DNA from: Desulfovibrio sp. X2
GTDB taxonomy: Bacteria; Desulfobacterota; Desulfovibrionia; Desulfovibrionales; Desulfovibrionaceae
Length of the DNA stretch: 64,000 bases
NCBI RefSeq assembly: GCF_000422205.1
Contig: NZ_ATHV01000064.1
Span: 1 to 64,000, forward strand
Direction: 5' to 3'
Each line of letters begins with the position of its first letter. The first letter of the stretch is position 1. The notes beneath the pieces are model-generated. The model saw only the letters and a program-made list of their open reading frames with translations. It was not told where the DNA came from and searched no databases. The position numbers and the translations under genes were made by a program. Shown piece by piece: positions 35,001-42,568 of this stretch.

Positions 35001-35280
35001 GGCGGGCGGCACGGGCCTGAACCTGACCTCGGCCGACTACGTCATCCACTACGACCCGTGGTGGAACCCGGCCGTGGAATCCCAGGCCACGGACCGCACG
35101 CACCGCATCGGCCAGACGCGCCAGGTTTTCTCCTACAAGATGATCTGCCAGAACACGGTGGAGGAGAAGATCCTGAAGCTGCAGGACCAGAAGCGCGGCA
35201 TCGCCGACGCCATCATCCCGGGCCAGGACTCCTGGAAGTCGCTCACGCGCGACGACCTGGAGATGCTCTTCGAGATCTAG
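32071..35280 (+). CDS. SNF2-family helicase with N-terminal SWIM zinc finger
   Basis: A 1069-residue Swi2/Snf2 ATPase. The SWIM finger has C81, C83, C91 and H93 (CNCPDSFSGVCRH). A long middle region of the bacterial SNF2-associated type spans about 110-600. The helicase core has Walker A in ADEMGLGKT, the DEAQ box in LILDEAQNIKN, motif III SGTPIENN and the C-terminal lobe ending in ATDRTHRIGQTR. It probably moves on DNA or remodels protein-DNA complexes, perhaps RNA polymerase as RapA does. It is transcribed alone and ends at a strong terminator. Confidence 0.93.
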   Translation: MTHDEEGRAKEILSHFIKDSVPEYILEGAQSILDSGGVRKLSLKKREQFWDIDAQIQGDDFQSYAAELGLNLQDGNINYYCNCPDSFSGVCRHIGAGALKLLQSLEIPDDQEEAPKVRTDWRQSYRSFFATAHEPEAGKHYLVYRFYAEPGRLQVAFFRARQNKSGLSQVQNEVTLAQIYENEDWCESVPLLPEAARQVASFLDYAGHRVELPAGLLTWFLWAIKDEYYLFQADSEQPARIQRKTMRLQLTPQLSEDGLSFDLMLSAEGKPPFNISGQEVFFYGQMPLWVYWKGTFYPVQTGLDARFIKELVEHNPIVPHAEISEFLDRVWTKLPSSDLHGQEEFLARMAPIFVPANYSPKLFLDEEGSLLTIQIQNVYETEHTEVALPGPNPDLQTGAYNYEGKSFLLRRSQAEEQELLNLLQEMNFQPRSNSLWFLEQEEAISFLLDAYPKLVERYRVFGEKNLTRYKVRLSKPVVVGEITSEEEDKWFKLDLSVEYDGQKVPIEKIWKAWTQGKRYVQLKDGSYTSLPESWLEKLAHKLRALGYDPEKAPQARFNQFDAPVLDKLVEDLDEVHTDSFWNTLRERIHSFQEIRQIMAPRGLNAQLRPYQEQGLSYLNFLREYGFGGILADEMGLGKTVQTLSFLQYLRESKMEGPSLIIVPTSVMPNWERECQKFVPELKSLVIYGARRENLFKQVAESDIVITTYALLRRDLDELEKFEFNALILDEAQNIKNPNTITARSVRHLNAKMRLCLSGTPIENNLFELWSLFEFLMPGFLGSQHSFQRGIVKPIKDGDEETLTYLRQRVKPFILRRTKSEVAKDLPPKVESVHYCALADEQLELYAALAKKLKEQVMRDVDEKGMAKSQMSILDALLKLRQICCHPRLLKLDMPGVSTNLPSGKFDAFKDLVTDIIEEGHKVLVFSQFVQMLHIIRSWLQINKVPFAYLDGTSKDRFDQVDMFNNDPSIPIFLISLKAGGTGLNLTSADYVIHYDPWWNPAVESQATDRTHRIGQTRQVFSYKMICQNTVEEKILKLQDQKRGIADAIIPGQDSWKSLTRDDLEMLFEI

Positions 35281-35326
35281 GAAAGCCCCAGCACGGACGG
35301 CAAGTCGGACGACACCAAGACGGACG

Positions 35327-35357
35327 ACGGCCGGGAGTGATCCCGGCCGTTTTTTTT
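35327..35357 (+). terminator. Terminator of the SNF2 helicase gene
   Basis: A 10-bp stem (ACGGCCGGGA with TCCCGGCCGT, loop GTGA) is followed by TTTTTTT. It starts about 46 bases after the stop codon. Confidence 0.93.
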
Positions 35358-35376
35358 GTGCGCGCCCGGGCCGGGA

Positions 35377-36303
35377 TCAGGAGAGCAGCTCGCGCGCGCC
35401 GCGCACCAAGGCCTCGCCGAGCTCGTCGAGGAGCGGCGAGCGCAGGTTCCAGCAGTGCCAGAAGAGGTCCACCTGCACGGTGCATCCCGGCGCCAGGTCC
35501 ACGAGGGAGCCGTGGCCCTCTCCCGCTCCCGCTGCGGCATCCAGATACGGAAAGCTCTGGGCGTCGGGCAGCATGCCCGCGGCATGCCCCTGTCGGATGA
35601 AGGTCACGAAGCCCTCGGACGAGGGCAGCCAGTGGGCGCGCAAGGGCGGGGGCTCTCCGCCCAGGACCTGGCGCAAGAGCTTGTTGTGCAGGTCGTCCTT
35701 GCGGTTGAAGATCACAAGGGGCAGCTGCGCTGCAGCCTCGGGCGTGAGCCCGTCCGGACACCACCAGTCCCTGTAGTCCGGCGCGGCCACCAGTCGGTAG
35801 CCCATGCTGCCGAGGGGCACCACGCGGCAGCCCTGCATGGCCTCGGGCCGCACGCTCACGCAGCCCACGACCTCGCCGTCGCGCAGGAACTCGTGCGTTG
35901 CCTCCTGGTCGTCCACGCGCAGATCGAGCAATACCCTGTGCTCGCGCACGAAACCGTCCAGGGCGGGCAGGAACCATGTGGCCAGGCTGTCCGCGTTCAC
36001 GCCCACGGGCAAGGTCGTGAAGGCCCGGCCGCCATCCAGCTCCCCCCCGCCGGGCATGGCCTCGGCCAGGACGTCCTCCTCGAGCCGCCGCACCTGTCGC
36101 CAGTGGGCCAGAAGGCGCCTGCCGGTCGCGGTGGGCGCGGGCGGGGAGGAGCGCACCAGCAGCACCTGCCCCAGGCCCTCCTCGAGCGCGCGGATGCGCT
36201 GCGACACGGCCGATTGCGTCAGATGCAGGACGCGCGCCCCCTTCTCGAACCCGCCTTCCTCCACCACGACGGCCAATGCTTCCAGACAGCGATAGTCGAT
36301 CAT
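35377..36303 (-). CDS. LysR-family regulator of the ArgP/LysG type
   Basis: A 308-residue LysR regulator. The HTH lies in EKGARVLHLTQSAVSQRIRA, and the effector domain begins LPVGVNADSLATWFLPAL, closely matching E. coli ArgP. ArgP and LysG activate amino-acid exporters in response to lysine or arginine. The divergent neighbour is a LysE/ArgO exporter, which supports the same job. The ATG at 36303 (MIDYRCLEAL) is preferred by alignment to ArgP; an ATG 27 bases upstream is possible. Neither has a strong ribosome binding site. Confidence 0.9.
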   Translation of the reverse strand: MIDYRCLEALAVVVEEGGFEKGARVLHLTQSAVSQRIRALEEGLGQVLLVRSSPPAPTATGRRLLAHWRQVRRLEEDVLAEAMPGGGELDGGRAFTTLPVGVNADSLATWFLPALDGFVREHRVLLDLRVDDQEATHEFLRDGEVVGCVSVRPEAMQGCRVVPLGSMGYRLVAAPDYRDWWCPDGLTPEAAAQLPLVIFNRKDDLHNKLLRQVLGGEPPPLRAHWLPSSEGFVTFIRQGHAAGMLPDAQSFPYLDAAAGAGEGHGSLVDLAPGCTVQVDLFWHCWNLRSPLLDELGEALVRGARELLS

Positions 36304-36397
36304 GATCGTGCCATTAGCAAAATTAATCATGCTCGAAAACTATTCATTTCACTGAAAGGCATGTGCTCGGTATGGTGTCCACAGCAAAGGAGGATCC
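36304..36397. promoter_or_regulatory. Divergent argP/argO intergenic operator region
   Basis: This 94-base gap separates the divergent regulator and exporter genes. It is AT-rich at 36310-36350 and includes ATTAGCAAAATTAAT, which fits a LysR-type T-N11-A box. No exact promoter can be fixed. Confidence 0.4.
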
Positions 36398-37051
36398 ATG
36401 GCTGTCTCGTCTTTTCCCTTCCTGCCCTTTCTCCAGGGGTTCGGCACGGGCTGCGGGCTGATCGTGGCCATCGGCGCCCAGAACGCCTTCGTGCTGAGCC
36501 AGGGCATCAGGCGACAGCACCATCTGCCCGTGGCCCTGGTCTGCAGCCTGTGCGACGCGGCGCTCATCGCCCTCGGCGTGGCGGGCGCGGGCGCGGCACT
36601 GGCCGCCTCGCCCCTCGTGCGGCAGGCCGCGGCCCTGGGCGGAGCGGCCTTTCTCGCCTTCTACGGCCTGCGCTCGGCCCGTGCGGCCGTCGCCGGAGGC
36701 GGGGCGCTGACCGCGGCCCCGGAATCCGGAGAAGGCGGAGGACAGGAGAAAGGGCTCGTCGCCACCCTGCTCGTGACCCTGGCGGTGACGCTCCTCAATC
36801 CCCACGTCTACGTGGACACGGTGCTCCTGCTCGGCGGCATCGGCGCGCAGTACCCTCTTCCGGCCCGCTGGCTCTTCGGCGCGGGCGCCGCCCTGGCCTC
36901 GTGCACCTGGTTCTTCTCCCTCGTGCTCTGCGGCCGCCTGCTTGCCCCCCTCCTCGCCCGCCCCGGCGCCTGGCGCGTCCTGGACGGGATCATCGCCTGC
37001 ATCATGTGGAGCGTGGCGGCCGGACTGCTCTCCATGTCCTTCGCCCGCTGA
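36398..37051 (+). CDS. LysE/ArgO-family basic amino-acid exporter
   Basis: A 217-residue inner-membrane exporter with about six hydrophobic segments. The N-terminal GFGTGCGLIVAIGAQNAFVL and the mid-protein TLLNPHVYVDTVLL are LysE-family signatures. It would export arginine or lysine under control of the divergent LysR regulator. AGGAGG lies just upstream of the ATG. Confidence 0.93.
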   Translation: MAVSSFPFLPFLQGFGTGCGLIVAIGAQNAFVLSQGIRRQHHLPVALVCSLCDAALIALGVAGAGAALAASPLVRQAAALGGAAFLAFYGLRSARAAVAGGGALTAAPESGEGGGQEKGLVATLLVTLAVTLLNPHVYVDTVLLLGGIGAQYPLPARWLFGAGAALASCTWFFSLVLCGRLLAPLLARPGAWRVLDGIIACIMWSVAAGLLSMSFAR

Positions 37052-37179
37052 CCCCGCCTCCCCGATGATGTTTCTTGCCTCGGAGCCCGGGATGGCGCTA
37101 GATACGGGCAAGCATCCGGATCGGCATGAAGCGTCTTTCGGCTTCCTCTCGTGCACCCAAGCCCTGCAAAGGTTGTCGC

Positions 37180-38355
37180 ATGCGTGCTTTCCTCAGCGCT
37201 CTCGCCTTGTGCATCCTGTCCGCCTGCCTTCTGTGCGTCACTGGTTGTGAAAAGAAGAAGTCGGCGCCGCCGACGCGCACCGTGCAGGTCGGCGTGGCCG
37301 AGGTCCGCCGGGGGGATGCCCCGCTGGTCGCGCGCGGCGTGGGCCACGTGCTGGCCCTGAACACCGTGGACGTGCAGTCGCAGGTGACCGGCATCATCAA
37401 GTCGCTGCATTTCCAGGAAGGCTCGTTCGTGAAGCGCGGGCAGCTCCTGGCCGAGATCGATCCCGAGCCGTTCAAGGCCGCGCTGGAGCAGGCCCAGGGG
37501 ACCCTGGCCAAGGACACGGCCACGTCCGCGCAGGCCCGGCGCGACTACGAGCGTTACAAGGACCTGGTAGGCCGTGAGGTGATCAGCCGCGACGAGTACG
37601 AGCAGTACCTGACCGCAATGCACACCTCGGAGCAGCAGGTCAAGGCGGACAAGGCCGCCGTGGACACGGCGCGCATCAACCTCGGCTACTGTGCCATCCG
37701 CGCGCCCCTCGACGGCGTGGCGGGATACCAGCAAATGAACGCGGGCAACACCATCAACGCCTACCAGGGAACCCTGGTGAGCATAAACCAGGTGCAGCCC
37801 ATCCAGATCCGCTTCTCGGTCAACCAGAGCGAACTGCCCGCGCTGCGCAAGTATTCCAAGGATGCCGAGCTCCCGGCCTTCGCGCGCGTCGCGGGGAGCC
37901 ACGAGGACGTGCCCGAGCAGGGTGAACTCACGGCCATCGACAACTCCGTGGACCCGCAGACCGGGATGATCACGCTCCAGGCACAGTTCCCCAACACGGA
38001 GCTGGCGCTCTGGCCCGGGCAGTTCATCCAGGCCGGGGTGACCCTGACCGTGGAGAAGGGCCGTCTGCTCATCCCTTCCGTCGCCGTTGTCGCGCGCCAA
38101 GAAGGGAACTTCGTCTTCGTGGTCACGCCGCAGAACACGGCGGAGCTTCGGTCCGTGAAGATCGGCCGCACCGTGGGTGACGACGTGGTCGTGCACGAAG
38201 GGCTCAAGCCGGGCGAGAAGGTCGTCACCGAGGGCCTGGTGCAGCTCTCCCCCGGCGTGTCCGTGAGCGTGTCCGCGCCTGGGGCCCAGTCCGGCGGGAA
38301 GGCGGGCAAACAGGCTGACGGCAAGGCCGAGACTGCGGCCGAGGCCGTGAAATGA
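37180..38355 (+). CDS. RND efflux periplasmic adaptor (MFP) lipoprotein
   Basis: A 391-residue membrane-fusion protein. The start at 37180 gives a lipoprotein signal ending LLCVTGC; an in-frame ATG 54 bases upstream has a poorer ribosome binding site. The lipoyl-like half (VQSQVTGIIKSLHFQEGSFV) and the alpha-helical hairpin are of the AcrA/MdtA type. The tail is Lys/Ala-rich. Its stop overlaps the pump gene by ATGA. No outer-membrane channel gene is present here, so it must use one encoded elsewhere. Confidence 0.92.
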   Translation: MRAFLSALALCILSACLLCVTGCEKKKSAPPTRTVQVGVAEVRRGDAPLVARGVGHVLALNTVDVQSQVTGIIKSLHFQEGSFVKRGQLLAEIDPEPFKAALEQAQGTLAKDTATSAQARRDYERYKDLVGREVISRDEYEQYLTAMHTSEQQVKADKAAVDTARINLGYCAIRAPLDGVAGYQQMNAGNTINAYQGTLVSINQVQPIQIRFSVNQSELPALRKYSKDAELPAFARVAGSHEDVPEQGELTAIDNSVDPQTGMITLQAQFPNTELALWPGQFIQAGVTLTVEKGRLLIPSVAVVARQEGNFVFVVTPQNTAELRSVKIGRTVGDDVVVHEGLKPGEKVVTEGLVQLSPGVSVSVSAPGAQSGGKAGKQADGKAETAAEAVK

Positions 38356-41300
38356 CCGACATCTTCATCCGGCGCCCGGTCGCCACGGCGCTCATCGTCT
38401 TCGGCCTGCTCTTCCTGGGGCTGACGGCCTACGACACCCTGCCGGTGAGCGAGATGCCGGCCATCGACTTTCCCACCATCCAGGTCACGGCGCAGCTCCC
38501 GGGCGCGGACCCCGAGACCATGGCCTCCTCCGTGGCCACGCCGCTCGAGAAGCAGTTCACCACGGTCCCGGGCATCAACTCCATGAGCTCGGTGAACACG
38601 CTCGGCCGCACGACCATCGTGCTGCAGTTCGACCTGGGCCGGAACATCGACGGCGCGGGCTCGGACGTGCAGACGGCCATCTCTGCGGCCCAGGGCTACC
38701 TGCCTCCCACCCTGCCCAACCCGCCGACCTACCAGAAGGTCAACCCGGCGGACTCGCCCATCCTGTTCATCGGCATGCATTCGGACACACTGCCGCTCTA
38801 CACCCTCACCGAGTACGCCAAGACCTACGTCTCGCAGCGCATCTCCATGGTCGCGGGCGTGGCCCAGGTGGCCATCTACGGCGACCAGACCTACGCCCCG
38901 CACATCCAGCTCGACCCGGACAAGCTCGCCGCCCTGAACCTGCCCATCAATGCCGTGGCCGGGGCCTTCCAGTCGGAGAACGTCAACCTGCCCGTGGGCA
39001 CGCTCTACGGCAAGGTGAAGCTCTACACCATCAAGGCCCGCGGCATGCTCATGTCCGCCAAGGACTACATCAGGCAGATCATCGCCTGGCGAGGCGGCAC
39101 GCCCGTGCGCCTGTCCGACGTGGGCACGGCCATCGACTCCACGGTCAACGACCACAACCTCTCCTTCCACAACCAGAGCCCCTCGATAACCCTTGCCGTG
39201 CGCCGCCAGCCGGGCACCAACACCATCGAGATAGCGGACAACATCAGGAAACTCCTGCCCGCCATCCAGGCGAGCCTGCCCACGTCCGTCCAGTTCGAGG
39301 TCATGTACGACCGCTCGCAGACCATCCGCGACTCGGTGCAGGACGTGAAGTTCACCCTGGCCCTGGCCGTGGTCCTGGTCGTGGCCGTGGTCTTCCTCTT
39401 CCTGCGCAACGTCCGGGCCACGATCATCTCCTGCGTGGCCCTGCCCGCGGCCATCATCGGCACCTTTGCGCTCATGAAGGAGGCGGGCTTCTCGCTCGAC
39501 AACCTCTCGCTCCTCGCGCTCATCCTGGCCGTGGGCTTCGTGGTGGACGACGCCATCGTCATGCTCGAGAACATCGTGCGCCACATGGAGATGGGCAAGC
39601 CGCCCTACCAGGCGGCCCTGGACGGCGCGCGCCAGATCGGCTTCACCATCATCTCCATGACTCTGTCCCTGGCCGTGGTCTTCGTGCCCGTCATGTTCAT
39701 GGCAGGCATCCTCGGCCGCATCCTGAACGAGCTGGCCGTGACCATCACCATGGCCATCCTCGTCTCGGGCTTCCTCACGCTCAGCTTCACGCCCATGCTC
39801 TGCAGCCAGTTCCTGCGCCACGCGCCCTCGCTCGAGAAGCCGAGCCGCCTCTTCTCCCGGGTGGAAAAGGCCTACGAGGCGAGCCTGCACTTCGTGCTCG
39901 GGCACCGCTTCATCGTGCTCATGGCCTCCTTCGGCGTGCTCGGCCTGACGCTGTGGATGTTCGCGGTCATGCCCATGGGCTTCATCCCCACCACGGACTC
40001 GGGCTTCATCTACGGCTATGCCCAGGGCGAACAGAGCGCGTCCTTCGACGCCATGAAGAATCGCATCCTGCGCGTCAGCAAGCTCGTGGAAGAGGACCCC
40101 GACGTGCACCGCGTGGTGAGCATCGTGGGCGTGGGCGGGCCGAACACCTCCATGAACAACGCCGCCTTCTTCACCCTGGTCAAGCCCGCAAACGAGCGGC
40201 CGGACAAGGCGGACATCGACACGCTCCTGGCGCACCTGCGGCGCCGGGTGGCGGGCATCTCTGACCTGCGCCTGTTCATGTTCAACCCGCCCGCCATCCA
40301 GATCGGCGGACGCTCCACGCGCGCTCTGTACCAGTTCACCATGCTCGCGCCGGAGACGGACAAGCTCTATGCCGTGGCCCGCCGCTTCGAGGCGTCCATG
40401 CGCGCGCTGCCCGAGGTGCGCGACGTGAACTCGGACATGCAGATCGACGGCCCTCAGGTCACTGTGCACATCGACCGCGACAAGGCGTCCAGCTACGGCA
40501 TCTCGGCGGGCGCCATCGAGACGGCCCTGTGGTCGGCCTACGGCTCGCGCCAGATATCGAACATCTATGCGTCCACGGACACCTACCGCGTGGTCATCGA
40601 GGTGCTGCCCGAGTTCCAGCGGCGGCCGGACCTGCTGTCCAAGCTCTACGTGCAGCCGGACCTGGCCACCAACACGGACAAGAACGCGGGCAAGCTGGTG
40701 CCGCTCGACAGCCTGGTCACGCTCAAGGAAGGCGTGGGCCCGATCACGGTCAACCACACGGGCCAGCTGACCTCGGTCACCATCTCCTTCAACACCGCGG
40801 CGGGGCATTCCCTGAGCCAGGCCACGGAGGCCATCACCGCCCTGGCGCACAAGGAGATCCCCCCGGAGATATCCTACAGCTTCCAGGGCCAGGCCACGGC
40901 CTTCCAGGAATCCGCGGCCAGCGTGCCCTTCCTGCTGCTCCTGGCCATCGTGGTCATCTACATCATCCTGGGCGTGCTCTACGAGAGCTTCATCCACCCC
41001 CTGACCATCCTCTCCGGCCTGCCTTCCGCGGCCCTGGGCGGCCTCCTGGCCCTGCTCGTCTTCGGCCGAGAGCTCGACCTCTACGGCTTCGTGGGCATCA
41101 TCATGCTCATCGGCATCGTCAAGAAAAACGCCATCATGGTCGTGGACTTCGCCATCGCGGCGGAGAAGGAGGGCAAGTCGCCCATCGACGCAGTGTTCCA
41201 GGGCTGCGTCATCCGCTTCCGGCCGATCATGATGACCACCGTGGCGGCCATCGCGGGCATCCTGCCCATCGCCCTGGCCTACGGCGCGGGCGGCATCGCC

Positions 41301-41444
41301 CGCCAGCCCCTGGGACTCGTGGTCGCGGGCGGCCTGGCCATCTCCCAGGTGGTCACCCTCTACCTCACGCCGGTCATGTACACCTACCTCGACGACCTGC
41401 AGCAGTGGCTGAAGCGCAAGCGGGGCAAGGCGGAATCCACCTAG
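38352..41444 (+). CDS. RND multidrug efflux pump (HAE1/MdtB-like)
   Basis: A 1030-residue RND transporter with two repeats of six membrane segments and large periplasmic loops. The N terminus FIRRPVATALIVFGLLFLG is typical, and the proton-relay Asp pair lies in VGFVVDDAIVMLENI. It exports drugs or other hydrophobic compounds in exchange for protons. Length and order with the adaptor gene match MdtB and MexB relatives. Substrates unknown. Confidence 0.94.
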   Translation: MTDIFIRRPVATALIVFGLLFLGLTAYDTLPVSEMPAIDFPTIQVTAQLPGADPETMASSVATPLEKQFTTVPGINSMSSVNTLGRTTIVLQFDLGRNIDGAGSDVQTAISAAQGYLPPTLPNPPTYQKVNPADSPILFIGMHSDTLPLYTLTEYAKTYVSQRISMVAGVAQVAIYGDQTYAPHIQLDPDKLAALNLPINAVAGAFQSENVNLPVGTLYGKVKLYTIKARGMLMSAKDYIRQIIAWRGGTPVRLSDVGTAIDSTVNDHNLSFHNQSPSITLAVRRQPGTNTIEIADNIRKLLPAIQASLPTSVQFEVMYDRSQTIRDSVQDVKFTLALAVVLVVAVVFLFLRNVRATIISCVALPAAIIGTFALMKEAGFSLDNLSLLALILAVGFVVDDAIVMLENIVRHMEMGKPPYQAALDGARQIGFTIISMTLSLAVVFVPVMFMAGILGRILNELAVTITMAILVSGFLTLSFTPMLCSQFLRHAPSLEKPSRLFSRVEKAYEASLHFVLGHRFIVLMASFGVLGLTLWMFAVMPMGFIPTTDSGFIYGYAQGEQSASFDAMKNRILRVSKLVEEDPDVHRVVSIVGVGGPNTSMNNAAFFTLVKPANERPDKADIDTLLAHLRRRVAGISDLRLFMFNPPAIQIGGRSTRALYQFTMLAPETDKLYAVARRFEASMRALPEVRDVNSDMQIDGPQVTVHIDRDKASSYGISAGAIETALWSAYGSRQISNIYASTDTYRVVIEVLPEFQRRPDLLSKLYVQPDLATNTDKNAGKLVPLDSLVTLKEGVGPITVNHTGQLTSVTISFNTAAGHSLSQATEAITALAHKEIPPEISYSFQGQATAFQESAASVPFLLLLAIVVIYIILGVLYESFIHPLTILSGLPSAALGGLLALLVFGRELDLYGFVGIIMLIGIVKKNAIMVVDFAIAAEKEGKSPIDAVFQGCVIRFRPIMMTTVAAIAGILPIALAYGAGGIARQPLGLVVAGGLAISQVVTLYLTPVMYTYLDDLQQWLKRKRGKAEST

Positions 41445-41476
41445 AGACGCATCGGAGCCCCGGCCGAAGACAGGGA

Positions 41477-41517
41477 AACGAAAAGGGCGCGGACCATGCG
41501 GTCCGCGCCCTTTTCGT
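41477..41517. terminator. Bidirectional terminator between RND pump and ssb
   Basis: A near-perfect long stem (AACGAAAAGGGCGCGGACC with GGTCCGCGCCCTTTTCGTT, loop ATGC, one base differing in pairing register at most) has an A-run on one side and a T-run on the other, so it can end both the plus-strand RND operon and the minus-strand ssb transcript. Confidence 0.9.
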
Positions 41518-41544
41518 TCGCTATGCCTGAAGCGCCGTTCCGAA

Positions 41545-42078
41545 TCAGAAGGGCACGTCGTCCATGCCGCTGGCTTCGCTCGGGAAGGCCGGGCCGAGGT
41601 CCTCTTCCTCGTAGGGAGAGGGCTGGCGCTGCTGCTGGGGACGTCCGCCGCCGCGCTGCTGTTGCTGCGGGGCCTGGCGCTGCTGGGGCGGGGCGTAGGC
41701 GTCGCCGCCCTGCTCCATGGCCTGGCCGCGCGGGCTGTCCAGACCCTGCACCGTGCCGCCGAAGGGCTGGACCACGATCTCCGTGGTGTAGCGGTCCTGG
41801 CCGTCCTTGTCCTGCCACTTGCGGGTGCGAAGCGCCCCCTCCACGTAGACCAGGCGGCCCTTGCCGAGATAGTTGGCGCAGAACTCGGCGGACTTCCCGA
41901 AGACCGCGATGCGGTGCCATTCGGTGCGCTCGATCTTCTCGCCGGAATTCCTGTCCTTGTAGGACTCGTCCGTGGCCACGTTGAAGTTGGTCACGGGCTG
42001 CCCGGAAGGCAGGTAGGACAGCTTCGCGTCGGACCCCATGCGTCCGATGATCATGACTTTGTTCAGGCTGCCGGCCAT
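41545..42078 (-). CDS. ssb: Single-stranded DNA-binding protein
   Basis: A 177-residue SSB. The OB fold spans residues 1-112 (NKVMIIGRMGSDAKL, WHRIAVFGKSAEFC), followed by a Gln/Pro/Gly-rich linker and the acidic tip MDDVPF, which recruits repair and replication proteins. It binds single-stranded DNA as a tetramer during replication and repair. AAGGAG precedes the ATG. Confidence 0.96.
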   Translation of the reverse strand: MAGSLNKVMIIGRMGSDAKLSYLPSGQPVTNFNVATDESYKDRNSGEKIERTEWHRIAVFGKSAEFCANYLGKGRLVYVEGALRTRKWQDKDGQDRYTTEIVVQPFGGTVQGLDSPRGQAMEQGGDAYAPPQQRQAPQQQQRGGGRPQQQRQPSPYEEEDLGPAFPSEASGMDDVPF

Positions 42079-42205
42079 GTGGTGCTCCTTGAATGTGATG
42101 GGGGGTATGTAGCGCGGCTGCGCCGATTCATCAATCGGGTCCTCGGCCCCGACCCGTGGGATTTCCCCGACGGGCTGCGCGAGGCCGGTAAAGGGCCGTG
42201 CCCGC

Positions 42206-42553
42206 TCAGGCGGCGGGCATCCTGGCTTCGAGGTCGGCCAGGGCCTCCTCCAGGCGGCTGGACAGATTCTCCGCCTCGGCGGGCTTCCAGTCGGCGAGTG
42301 CGGCCTCCACCTCGCGCTTGCGCGCGGCCACGGCGGGCAGCTCCTTGTGGAGCACGGCCTTGGCCTCCTTGGGCATGTCGCCGAACTCGGTCATCTCTCC
42401 GAGCTGGTCCACCAGCTCGAGCAGCCCCTTGCGGTCAGCGGGAGAATATTCCGGCGCGGGCCAGGCGGCGGCGTACAGTCGGGGGAAACTCTTTTCCGCC
42501 TCGTCCGGAGCGAAAGTGGATGCCGAGACCCTGATCTGGATGTATCTGCCCAT
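42206..42553 (-). CDS. Small helical protein of unknown function
   Basis: A 115-residue, Ala/Glu-rich, mostly helical protein starting MGRYIQIRVSAST, with GGGAGG upstream. No known motif was recognised. It begins 15 bases after the stop of the SulP-cNMP transporter gene in the same direction, so it is probably co-transcribed with it. The real-gene call rests on the ribosome binding site, position and codon use. Confidence 0.75.
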   Translation of the reverse strand: MGRYIQIRVSASTFAPDEAEKSFPRLYAAAWPAPEYSPADRKGLLELVDQLGEMTEFGDMPKEAKAVLHKELPAVAARKREVEAALADWKPAEAENLSSRLEEALADLEARMPAA

Positions 42554-42568
42554 GCGAGCCTCCCGCGC

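Noticed and set aside
32110-35103. A 997-codon minus-strand open frame opposite the SNF2 helicase.
   Set aside because: A compositional shadow; the plus strand carries all helicase motifs in order.
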